Below are positions 56,801 to 61,261 of a stretch of 64,000 nt of DNA, piece by piece. The DNA comes from Olleya sp. YS. GTDB taxonomy: Bacteria; Bacteroidota; Bacteroidia; Flavobacteriales; Flavobacteriaceae. The notes under the pieces were generated by a model that worked only from the letters and a program-made list of their open reading frames with translations, was not told the DNA's origin and did no database searches. The first letter of the stretch is position 1. Each line of letters opens with the position of its first letter. Position numbers and translations under genes: made by a program. The stretch covers positions 248,001-312,000 of the forward strand of contig NZ_CP121685.1 in NCBI RefSeq assembly GCF_029760915.1, written 5' to 3'.

Positions 56801-58425
56801 AATTCTATACCATCAGTACCTGTTCCAAATAATCCGCCTTGTACAAACTCGACAGTAAATGTTGAAATTTCACCATTAATCTGCATTGTTCCCGCAGCAG
56901 TACCATCTGAATCATTTTGTGTACTTTCTGGAGTGTGACCAGGGTCAGCTGGAGTATTTATTCCAGCATCAGATGCTGTATTTGAAGTCGTGAAAAAATC
57001 GTCTGTTCCTGTTAATTCAGTCCAAGTGAGACCTCCTTGAAGTGTTACTATTGCTCCATTTTGAGTAGTAACACCATCCGTACCACCTAATCTGTCTAGG
57101 TGGACAATTGGATTAGTCACTAATACTGGATTACCCAAGGAATCTACATAGTTTACAGTAAGCGTGCTTCCCCAAACAAATGAACTTTCTAAAGAAGGAG
57201 CATTAGCTAAACTTTCTGTCCAAAACGATTGATTGGTAAAATTACCCGAAGCAAAATTAATCACATTTGTGGTAGTTATCTCTGCAATAATCCCATTACC
57301 AAAATCATAAGAAGCTGAAGTACCACCTGTAATAGTCCAAGCTCCTGATAATACTTGAGTTGCACATTTACCCTCGTCTGCATCTAAAATACCATCATTA
57401 TCATTATCTAAATCAGTACCATCATCTATGCCATCTCCATCTGTATCTGGTAAAACAGTTACAGTTACAGTTGCAGTATCACAATTAGTTGAATTGGCAG
57501 TTTCACATATTTGATATTCTAATGTATAAGTTCCTGCTGGAACACTAGACGTAACATTTACTGCTCCAGTTGATGTATTTAAAGATACTCCTGGATTAGT
57601 AGTACTTAATTGTGTTAATGTTACTCCACCAGCTCCAATTGTAGGCTGACTTGTATTTAAAATATCATTTGCTAATACATTTGAAACTACTACACCACCA
57701 ACACCTTCGGTTACATTATTACCACTATCATCATTTGCATTAATAAAAAAATTTATTCCTGTAAAAACCCACTCTAATTGATCTGCTCCATTAGGACTTC
57801 CTGTTGCCTGAGTTGTATTTATAACAATTGTAGAGTAACCACCTTGCAATTCTAAACTTCCAGCAGCAGTCCCATCAGTAGGAGGACCACATTCAGGAGC
57901 ATTAGTTGTAGTTCCATTACTTCTTCTAACGGTAGTTGTTGTAGACTCAAAATGAACATCATTTTCAGAAAGTTCAATCCAAGTTCCACTTGCCAAAGTA
58001 TAAAGAGGTGAATTAGCAGTTGTACCTGAAGCACCTCCTAGACGGTCTAAATGTATTATAGGGTTTCCTATTGTTACTAAATTATTAGATGTAGGGCCAT
58101 CATAAAATCCTATAGTAACTGATCCAGCAGTTGGAGTAGCTGCCCTAACTCTTAATGATGCATTGTTATCTACTGCAGCATCAGAATAAGAACCAGCACA
58201 AGCCATTGTCTCTGTACCAATAATTGACCAATTGTTAAGATTTGTTACTCTTACATAAACACTTCCTGCTTGCGCTTGCCACTCTCCACTAGGTCCTGAT
58301 TGAGACCAAGTACCAGTTATTTGAGCTAAAGAAACTGTAGTTGTTGTTAATAAGAAAATAATCGTGAATAATACTTTAAGACATGCTACTTTTTTATTGA
58401 GCACTGATAGAGTAGAGATTTTCAT
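41821..58425 (-). CDS. giant SprB-like surface adhesin with Calx-beta and calcium-binding repeats
   Basis: A 5534-residue secreted protein. In order: signal peptide (ending VSLAQ, about residue 35); a first N-terminal domain (36-230); an Ig/cadherin-like domain with VLANDILNT (231-330); a calcium-binding segment DTDGDGIDDGTDLDNDNDG; a second copy of the N-terminal-type domain (about 359-555, sharing HLDRLGG and DGTAAG); another calcium-binding segment; 34 Calx-beta repeats of 108 residues (about 633-4298); 20 thrombospondin-type-3-like repeats of 46 residues, each with two Cys and DCDGDGVTNGDE (about 4304-5223); diverged repeats; and a gliding-type C-terminal sorting domain (NAVTPNGDGDND to the end GYLYIQR). 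The CHU_C end marks T9SS export. Downstream SprF-like and OmpA-like genes fit a SprB-type system for adhesion or gliding. The gene is visibly less AT-rich than its neighbours. Copy numbers depend on correct assembly. Confidence 0.93.
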   Translation of the reverse strand: MKISTLSVLNKKVACLKVLFTIIFLLTTTTVSLAQITGTWSQSGPSGEWQAQAGSVYVRVTNLNNWSIIGTETMACAGSYSDAAVDNNASLRVRAATPTAGSVTIGFYDGPTSNNLVTIGNPIIHLDRLGGASGTTANSPLYTLASGTWIELSENDVHFESTTTTVRRSNGTTTNAPECGPPTDGTAAGSLELQGGYSTIVINTTQATGSPNGADQLEWVFTGINFFINANDDSGNNVTEGVGGVVVSNVLANDILNTSQPTIGAGGVTLTQLSTTNPGVSLNTSTGAVNVTSSVPAGTYTLEYQICETANSTNCDTATVTVTVLPDTDGDGIDDGTDLDNDNDGILDADEGKCATQVLSGAWTITGGTSASYDFGNGIIAEITTTNVINFASGNFTNQSFWTESLANAPSLESSFVWGSTLTVNYVDSLGNPVLVTNPIVHLDRLGGTDGVTTQNGAIVTLQGGLTWTELTGTDDFFTTSNTASDAGINTPADPGHTPESTQNDSDGTAAGTMQINGEISTFTVEFVQGGLFGTGTDGIEFILSACQSTDSDGDNTPDYLDTDSDNDGCPDAVEAAGTFVQSDLTTSDNLADADEGQVDANGVPEDTSMNSYQQATTAAVTSDTINSCLVNITIGDVTVDEGDGTATVPVTIDAVSAVDTVIDIVTTSGTAGTSDYTTTTTTVTIPAGSTSVDVSIPITDDNIGEPTEDFTVDGTVTSGNTNNTDPSGTVTITDNDPVTVTIGDVTVDEGDGTATVPVTIDTPSSVDTVIDIVTTSGTAGTSDYTTTTTTVTIPAGSTSVDVSIPITDDAIAEGPEDFTVDGTVTSGNTVNTDPSGTVTITDNDSVTVTIGDVTVDEGDGTATVPVTLSTPSSVDTVIDIVTTSGTAGTSDYTTTTTTVTIPAGSTSVDVSIPITDDNIGEPTEDFTVDGTVTSGNTNNTDPSGTVTITDNDPVTVTIGDVTVDEGDGTATVPVTIDTPSSVDTVIDIVTTSGTAGTSDYTTTTTTVTIPAGSTSVDVSIPITDDNIAEGDEDFTVDGTVTSGNTVNTDPSGTVTITDNDSVTVTIGDVTVDEGDGTATVPVTLSTPSSVDTVIDIVTTSGTAGTSDYTTTTTTVTIPAGSTSVDVSIPITDDNIGEPTEDFTVDGTVTSGNTNNTDPSGTVTITDNDPVTVTIGDVTVDEGDGTATVPVTIDTPSSVDTVIDIVTTSGTAGTSDYTTTTTTVTIPAGSTSVDVSIPITDDAIAEGPEDFTVDGTVTSGNTVNTDPSGTVTITDNDSVTVTIGDVTVDEGDGTATVPVTLSTPSSVDTVIDIVTTSGTAGTSDYTTTTTTVTIPAGSTSVDVSIPITDDNIGEPTEDFTVDGTVTSGNTNNTDPSGTVTITDNDPVTVTIGDVTVDEGDGTATVPVTIDTPSSVDTVIDIVTTSGTAGTSDYTTTTTTVTIPAGSTSVDVSIPITDDNIAEGDEDFTVDGTVTSGNTVNTDPSGTVTITDNDSVTVTIGDVTVDEGDGTATVPVTLSTPSSVDTVIDIVTTSGTAGTSDYTTTTTTVTIPAGSTSVDVSIPITDDNIGEPTEDFTVDGTVTSGNTNNTDPSGTVTITDNDPVTVTIGDVTVDEGDGTATVPVTIDTPSSVDTVIDIVTTSGTAGTSDYTTTTTTVTIPAGSTSVDVSIPITDDAIAEGPEDFTVDGTVTSGNTVNTDPSGTVTITDNDSVTVTIGDVTVDEGDGTATVPVTLSTPSSVDTVIDIVTTSGTAGTSDYTTTTTTVTIPAGSTSVDVSIPITDDNIGEPTEDFTVDGTVTSGNTNNTDPSGTVTITDNDPVTVTIGDVTVDEGDGTATVPVTIDTPSSVDTVIDIVTTSGTAGTSDYTTTTTTVTIPAGSTSVDVSIPITDDAIAEGPEDFTVDGTVTSGNTVNTDPSGTVTITDNDSVTVTIGDVTVDEGDGTATVPVTLSTPSSVDTVIDIVTTSGTAGTSDYTTTTTTVTIPAGSTSVDVSIPITDDNIGEPTEDFTVDGTVTSGNTNNTDPSGTVTITDNDPVTVTIGDVTVDEGDGTATVPVTIDTPSSVDTVIDIVTTSGTAGTSDYTTTTTTVTIPAGSTSVDVSIPITDDNIAEGDEDFTVDGTVTSGNTVNTDPSGTVTITDNDSVTVTIGDVTVDEGDGTATVPVTLSTPSSVDTVIDIVTTSGTAGTSDYTTTTTTVTIPAGSTSVDVSIPITDDNIGEPTEDFTVDGTVTSGNTNNTDPSGTVTITDNDPVTVTIGDVTVDEGDGTATVPVTIDTPSSVDTVIDIVTTSGTAGTSDYTTTTTTVTIPAGSTSVDVSIPITDDAIAEGPEDFTVDGTVTSGNTVNTDPSGTVTITDNDSVTVTIGDVTVDEGDGTATVPVTLSTPSSVDTVIDIVTTSGTAGTSDYTTTTTTVTIPAGSTSVDVSIPITDDNIGEPTEDFTVDGTVTSGNTNNTDPSGTVTITDNDPVTVTIGDVTVDEGDGTATVPVTIDTPSSVDTVIDIVTTSGTAGTSDYTTTTTTVTIPAGSTSVDVSIPITDDNIAEGDEDFTVDGTVTSGNTVNTDPSGTVTITDNDSVTVTIGDVTVDEGDGTATVPVTLSTPSSVDTVIDIVTTSGTAGTSDYTTTTTTVTIPAGSTSVDVSIPITDDNIGEPTEDFTVDGTVTSGNTNNTDPSGTVTITDNDPVTVTIGDVTVDEGDGTATVPVTIDTPSSVDTVIDIVTTSGTAGTSDYTTTTTTVTIPAGSTSVDVSIPITDDAIAEGPEDFTVDGTVTSGNTVNTDPSGTVTITDNDSVTVTIGDVTVDEGDGTATVPVTLSTPSSVDTVIDIVTTSGTAGTSDYTTTTTTVTIPAGSTSVDVSIPITDDNIGEPTEDFTVDGTVTSGNTNNTDPSGTVTITDNDPVTVTIGDVTVDEGDGTATVPVTIDTPSSVDTVIDIVTTSGTAGTSDYTTTTTTVTIPAGSTSVDVSIPITDDNIAEGDEDFTVDGTVTSGNTVNTDPSGTVTITDNDSVTVTIGDVTVDEGDGTATVPVTLSTPSSVDTVIDIVTTSGTAGTSDYTTTTTTVTIPAGSTSVDVSIPITDDNIGEPTEDFTVDGTVTSGNTNNTDPSGTVTITDNDPVTVTIGDVTVDEGDGTATVPVTIDTPSSVDTVIDIVTTSGTAGTSDYTTTTTTVTIPAGSTSVDVSIPITDDNIAEGDEDFTVDGTVTSGNTVNTDPSGTVTITDNDSVTVTIGDVTVDEGDGTATVPVTLSTPSSVDTVIDIVTTSGTAGTSDYTTTTTTVTIPAGSTSVDVSIPITDDNIGEPTEDFTVDGTVTSGNTNNTDPSGTVTITDNDPVTVTIGDVTVDEGDGTATVPVTIDTPSSVDTVIDIVTTSGTAGTSDYTTTTTTVTIPAGSTSVDVSIPITDDAIAEGPEDFTVDGTVTSGNTVNTDPSGTVTITDNDSVTVTIGDVTVDEGDGTATVPVTLSTPSSVDTVIDIVTTSGTAGTSDYTTTTTTVTIPAGSTSVDVSIPITDDNIGEPTEDFTVDGTVTSGNTNNTDPSGTVTITDNDPVTVTIGDVTVDEGDGTATVPVTIDTPSSVDTVIDIVTTSGTAGTSDYTTTTTTVTIPAGSTSVDVSIPITDDAIAEGPEDFTVDGTVTSGNTVNTDPSGTVTITDNDSVTVTIGDVTVDEGDGTATVPVTLSTPSSVDTVIDIVTTSGTAGTSDYTTTTTTVTIPAGSTSVDVSIPITDDNIGEPTEDFTVDGTVTSGNTNNTDPSGTVTITDNDPVTVTIGDVTVDEGDGTATVPVTIDTPSSVDTVIDIVTTSGTAGTSDYTTTTTTVTIPAGSTSVDVSIPITDDNIAEGDEDFTVDGTVTSGNTVNTDPSGTVTITDNDSVTVTIGDVTVDEGDGTATVPVTLSTPSSVDTVIDIVTTSGTAGTSDYTTTTTTVTIPAGSTSVDVSIPITDDNIGEPTEDFTVDGTVTSGNTNNTDPSGTVTITDNDPVTVTIGDVTVDEGDGTATVPVTIDTPSSVDTVIDIVTTSGTAGTSDYTTTTTTVTIPAGSTSVDVSIPITDDNIAEGDEDFTVDGTVTSGNTVNTDPSGTVTITDNDSVTVTIGDVTVDEGDGTATVPVTLSTPSSVDTVIDIVTTSGTAGTSDYTTTTTTVTIPAGSTSVDVSIPITDDNIGEPTEDFTVDGTVTSGNTNNTDPSGTVTITDNDPVTVTIGDVTVDEGDGTATVPVTINTPSSVDTVIDIVTTSGTAGTSDYTTTTTTVTIPAGSTSVDVSIPITDDNIAEGDEDFTVDGTVTSGNTVNTDPSGTVTIQDCLSDLAADCDGDGVTNGDELTPPDGEAPTDPNDPCDFITSDITLTPDAAFLAADCDGDGVTNGDELTPPDGETPTDPNDPCDFITSDITLTPDAAFLAADCDGDGVTNGDELTPPDGEAPTDPNDPCDFITSDITLTPDAAFLAADCDGDGVTNGDELTPPDGEAPTDPNDPCDFITSDITLTPDAAFLAADCDGDGVTNGDELTPPDGEAPTDPNDPCDFITSDITLTPDAAFLAADCDGDGVTNGDELTPPDGETPTDPNDPCDFITSDITLTPDAAFLAADCDGDGVTNGDELTPPDGEAPTDPNDPCDFITSDITLTPDAAFLAADCDGDGVTNGDELTPPDGEAPTDPNDPCDFITSDITLTPDAAFLAADCDGDGVTNGDELTPPDGEAPTDPNDPCDFITSDITLTPDAAFLAADCDGDGVTNGDELTPPDGEAPTDPNDPCDFITSDITLTPDAAFLAADCDGDGVTNGDELTPPDGEAPTDPNDPCDFITSDITLTPDAAFLAADCDGDGVTNGDELTPPDGETPTDPNDPCDFITSDITLTPDAAFLAADCDGDGVTNGDELTPPDGEAPTDPKDPCDFITSDITLTPDAAFLAADCDGDGVTNGDELTPPDGEAPTDPNDPCDFITSDITLTPDAAFLAADCDGDGVTNGDELTPPDGEAPTDPNDPCDFITSDITLTPDAAFLAADCDGDGVTNGDELTPPDGEAPTDPNDPCDFITSDITLTPDAAFLAADCDGDGVTNGDELTPPDGEAPTDPNDPCDFITSDITLTPDAAFLAADCDGDGVTNGDELTPPDGEAPTDPNDPCDFITSDITLTPDAAFLAADCDGDGVTNGDELTPPDGEAPTDPNDPCDFITSDITLTPDAAFLAADCDGDGVTNGDELTPPDGEAPTDPNDPCDFIISDVTLTPDVLYLAADCDGDGVTNGQEITDGTDPLDPCDFLTASQDDDSVSPAWEALDCDGDGVINGTELDDNTDPLDPCDFITSSTTVPQSAEWLAGDCDFDNVPNGVEFPFGDTDGDGMPNWLDPDDDNDGVDTINEDYGDVDVSDGDVNPTGDNDPTNDDTDGDGIPDYLDTDDDNDGILTEDEYPDPNMDGIGFGGDAVDSDGDGLPDYLDVNNASPSEDDLEIFNAVTPNGDGDNDVFVIRNIELYPENTVKIYNRWGVIVFETKGYAQNGNFFTGESNGRVNVEVEKQLPVGTYFYIVEYNKDGETKSRAGYLYIQR
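42757..45516 (-). repeat. 20 tandem 138-bp calcium-binding repeats
   Basis: Twenty in-frame 46-residue units, almost identical. In protein order, units 2, 6 and 12 have GET in place of GEA, unit 13 has PKD for PND, and the last unit is diverged (IISDVTLTPDVLY). At the C-terminal edge the DNA codes differ first (GTTCGG in the last two, TCATCGCC in the last five), the normal pattern of an array that grows and homogenises from inside. Asp-rich DxDGDG loops should bind calcium. Confidence 0.92.
45531..56529 (-). repeat. 34 tandem Calx-beta repeats (17 dimers of 648 bp)
   Basis: Each repeat is 324 bp, coding 108 residues with TIGDVTVDEGDGTATVPVT at the start and TVTIPAGSTSVDVSIPITDD in the middle. 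Odd repeats have GEPTED, even ones AEGPED or AEGDED, so the real unit is 648 bp. Even-repeat types in protein order are P D P D P P D P D P D D P P D D D. The first and last repeats are the most diverged. Confidence 0.93.
49601..56080 (-). repeat. recent 3240-bp internal block duplication
   Basis: 49601-52840 and 52841-56080 are five dimers each and agree at all diagnostic sites compared except one: TCTATTACTG near 51255 against TCTATGACTG near 54495. Shared rare markers exactly 3240 bp apart include GGTTACGGTTCC (near 50451/53691 and 51741/54981), GGAATGGTTACC (49564/52804) and GTGGTCGTCGTGG (near 49900/53140). Confidence 0.85.
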
Positions 58426-58480
58426 ATTGTTGATGGGTAAAATTATTTTATATTCAATTAATTTGGGTTATATCTACAAT

Positions 58481-58498
58481 GTGTGGTTTTAACCACAC
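58481..58498 (-). promoter_or_regulatory. perfect palindrome in the adhesin leader
   Basis: GTGTGGTT, TT, AACCACAC lies 56 bp before the adhesin start. It could be an operator or an RNA hairpin. Upstream on the minus strand, TTTTGTGAC and TACATTTT about 20 bp apart (58570-58605) loosely fit a -33/-7 promoter that would place the palindrome in the transcript leader. The rest of 58426-58819 is AT-rich with no gene. Confidence 0.55.
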
Positions 58499-58797
58499 TT
58501 AACTACGAATGTAAAAACTTACAAACTTTTTTATTTCACTTCTACGCTGAAAGGTGTTAATTTTCGTTAAAATGTATATTTAGTCGTTTAATGTCACAAA
58601 AGTGAATTAACTTATTTTATAGAAATTTATTCAAAATCAATTTGTAATCATAGATAAAATGCAAATATAATCGCTTAAATGCTATTTACAAAAGTTTTGA
58701 AAGAAATTACTTAACATTTATTTAAAGCGATTGTTTTATAACTACTTACGATAAAAAATTACAAGAGGTTTTATTTACAGATTAATATACATACGTT

Positions 58798-58805
58798 TAT
58801 ATTTG
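58798..58805 (+). promoter_or_regulatory. -7 promoter box for prfC
   Basis: TATATTTG fits TAnnTTTG exactly, 15 bases before the ATG, predicting a very short leader. Confidence 0.6.
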
Positions 58806-58819
58806 CACAAATTGACAAA

Positions 58820-60409
58820 ATGAAGTTTTTAGACGAAATACAAAGAAGAAGAACATTTGGTATTATATCTCACCCAGATGCAGGTAAAACAACACTTACA
58901 GAAAAACTATTACTTTTTGGAGGTGCAATTACTGAAGCTGGTGCTGTAAAAAGTAATAAAATAAAAAAAGGTGCTACTAGCGATTTTATGGAGATTGAGC
59001 GCCAACGTGGAATCTCTGTTGCAACTTCTGTATTGGCTTTTGAATATAATGGCATCAAAATAAATATTTTAGATACTCCTGGACACAAAGATTTTGCAGA
59101 AGACACCTTTAGAACTTTAACTGCTGTAGATAGTGTAATTGTTGTTATAGACGTTGCAAAAGGAGTTGAGGAGCAGACAGAAAAATTGGTAGAAGTCTGT
59201 CGTATGCGCAACATACCTATGATTGTTTTTATTAATAAAATGGATAGGGAAGGTAAAGATGCGTTTGAATTGTTAGATGAAATAGAACAGAAACTCAAAC
59301 TAACAGTTACTCCTTTAAGTTTTCCTATAGGTATGGGCTATGACTTTAAAGGCATTTATAACATTTGGGAGAAAAATATTAATTTGTTTAGTGGAGATAG
59401 CAGAAAAAATATTGAAGAAACTATAGAAATTAGTGATTTAAATTCTAATGAATTAAATGAATTAGTTGGTAACAAAGCTGCAGAAACTTTACGTGAAGAA
59501 TTAGAATTAGTTGAGGGTATTTATCCAACGTTTAACAATGAAGAGTATTTAAAAGGAACTTTACAACCTGTGTTTTTTGGTTCAGCTTTAAATAGTTTTG
59601 GAGTTAGAGAATTATTAGATTGTTTTGTTGAAATAGCTCCAAAACCAAGAGCTAAACAAAGTGAGGAACGTTTAGTTAAACCAGATGAAGATAAATTTTC
59701 TGGTTTTGTATTTAAAATTCATGCTAATATGGATCCAAACCATAGAAACAGATTGGCTTTTGTTAAAATAGTTTCGGGTCAATTCAAGCGAAACACACCA
59801 TATTTACATGTTAGACATAATAAAAAGGTGAAATTTTCAAGTCCTAATGCTTTTTTTGCAGAGAAAAAAGAAATTGTAGATGTTTCCTATCCAGGTGATA
59901 TTGTTGGATTACAAGATACTGGAACCTTTAAAATTGGTGATACACTAACAGAAGGCGAAGTACTTAATTATAAAGGAATCCCAAGTTTTTCACCTGAACA
60001 TTTTAGATATATCAATAATGCAGATCCATTAAAATCTAAACAATTATTTAAAGGTATAGATCAATTAATGGATGAGGGAGTAGCCCAATTATTTACTTTA
60101 GAGCTAAATGGTAGAAAAGTTATTGGAACAGTAGGCGCCTTGCAATATGAAGTTATTCAATACAGATTAGAGCATGAATATGGTGCAAAATGTACATATG
60201 AAAATTTGAATGTGCATAAAGCTTGTTGGGTAGATCCAGAAGACAAAAAAAATGAGGAGTTCAAGGAATTTTTAAGAGTAAAACAACGTTTTTTAGCCAA
60301 AGACAAAAGAGGACAATTGGTGTTTTTAGCAGATTCTGCTTTTTCTTTACAGATGACAGAGCAAAAATATCCAAGTATTAAATTTCATTACGTTTCTGAA
60401 TTTGAATAA
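58820..60409 (+). CDS. prfC: peptide chain release factor 3
   Basis: GTPase that removes RF1/RF2 from the ribosome after peptide release. G1 is HPDAGKTTLTEKLLLFGG near residue 18, G3 is DTPGHKDF near 84, and G4 NKMDREG near 138. The RF3-specific C-terminal part has QLFTLELNGRKVIGTVGALQ and ends KFHYVSEFE. At 529 residues it is full length. It is a single gene with its own promoter and a strong terminator. Confidence 0.96.
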   Translation: MKFLDEIQRRRTFGIISHPDAGKTTLTEKLLLFGGAITEAGAVKSNKIKKGATSDFMEIERQRGISVATSVLAFEYNGIKINILDTPGHKDFAEDTFRTLTAVDSVIVVIDVAKGVEEQTEKLVEVCRMRNIPMIVFINKMDREGKDAFELLDEIEQKLKLTVTPLSFPIGMGYDFKGIYNIWEKNINLFSGDSRKNIEETIEISDLNSNELNELVGNKAAETLREELELVEGIYPTFNNEEYLKGTLQPVFFGSALNSFGVRELLDCFVEIAPKPRAKQSEERLVKPDEDKFSGFVFKIHANMDPNHRNRLAFVKIVSGQFKRNTPYLHVRHNKKVKFSSPNAFFAEKKEIVDVSYPGDIVGLQDTGTFKIGDTLTEGEVLNYKGIPSFSPEHFRYINNADPLKSKQLFKGIDQLMDEGVAQLFTLELNGRKVIGTVGALQYEVIQYRLEHEYGAKCTYENLNVHKACWVDPEDKKNEEFKEFLRVKQRFLAKDKRGQLVFLADSAFSLQMTEQKYPSIKFHYVSEFE

Positions 60410-60591
60410 ACCAAAATTTATTTTAAAGCGATTTAAGAGCGTTTTACTATTTAGTATGCAGAAATACATTACCTAAATTTTTAAATTCATATTTATCATA
60501 TTAAATAAAGTAATATTTTTTAAAACTATAAGTAATACTTATAACAAACACTAAATATTATAATAATATATTATAGTTGTTGTTCTTCATA

Positions 60592-60627
60592 AAAAAACCT
60601 TTTTACAAATTTGTAAAAAGGTTTTTT
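60592..60627 (+). terminator. intrinsic terminator after prfC
   Basis: AAAAAACCTTTTTACAAA and TTTGTAAAAAGGTTTTTT form a perfect 18-bp palindrome, 180 bp after the prfC stop. Confidence 0.85.
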
Positions 60628-60648
60628 AGTTAAACTTTAAAATTATAC

Positions 60649-60849
60649 CTAATCAGTCGATCCAAAATTCAAAAGAATAGGAGATTGCTCAAAAAAATAT
60701 TTTGAGCACCTACTAAAATCAAATTTTATATTGTTATTTAAATAATTAAGCTTGACCTGTAAGCCAATATTTAATGGTATAGGAGGTTGCCCAAAAAAAT
60801 ATTTTGAGCACCTCTACTAAAATCAAATTTTATATTGTTATTTAAATAA
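60649..60849 (-). repeat. two tandem copies of the DUF3467 gene 3' end
   Basis: The gene's last codons plus about 85 bp of 3' flank recur twice (markers ATAGGAG at 60677, 60779 and, in the gene, 60884; spacing 102 and 105 bp). Each copy has a hairpin TGCTCAAAA..TTTTGAGCA (60686-60708; variant at 60788-60810). The first copy is the more diverged. Confidence 0.85.
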
Positions 60850-61170
60850 TTAAGCTTGACCTGTAGGTCCAAAATTTAATGGTATAGGAGGTTGCTCATA
60901 ATCTTTGATTTCACCATGTGCTTTTTCGAATCGTTTTACATTTTCGCCTAAAGCTTTTAACAATCGCTTTGCATGTTGAGGCGTCAAAATAATTCTAGAC
61001 TTTACTTTACTTTTTGGTGTACCAGGCATTATACTAACAAAATCTACTACAAATTCCGAAACGGAATGATTGATTATTGCCAAGTTAGAATAAGTGCCTT
61101 CAGCAACTTTTTCGTCTAACTCTATATTTATTTGTCCTTGCTTTGGTTTATTATCTTTATTATCTGCCAT
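60850..61170 (-). CDS. DUF3467 family protein
   Basis: A 106-residue cytoplasmic protein. Family traits are INIELDEKVAEGTYSNLAII, SEFVVDFVSIMPGTPKSKVK and SRIILTPQHAKRLLKALGEN. Its role is unknown, but the family is often placed next to rpoC in Bacteroidota, as here (about 90 bp downstream of rpoC with a terminator between). Its 3' end has been copied twice downstream; the intact gene is not interrupted. Confidence 0.85.
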   Translation of the reverse strand: MADNKDNKPKQGQINIELDEKVAEGTYSNLAIINHSVSEFVVDFVSIMPGTPKSKVKSRIILTPQHAKRLLKALGENVKRFEKAHGEIKDYEQPPIPLNFGPTGQA

Positions 61171-61187
61171 AATTATTTTGTTTTAAA

Positions 61188-61220
61188 TAAAGAATCCTGC
61201 AATAGTGCAGGATTCTTTTA
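61188..61220 (-). terminator. intrinsic terminator after rpoC
   Basis: AAAGAATCCTGCA, ATAG, TGCAGGATTCTTTT, about 40 bp past the rpoC stop. Confidence 0.88.
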
Positions 61221-61261
61221 ATTATTCAATAAGAATTATATTTATAACTTAAACTATACAA

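Noticed and set aside
58870-59298. A 142-codon minus-strand frame in prfC
   Set aside because: Antisense of the conserved GTPase domain; the translation has no family features.
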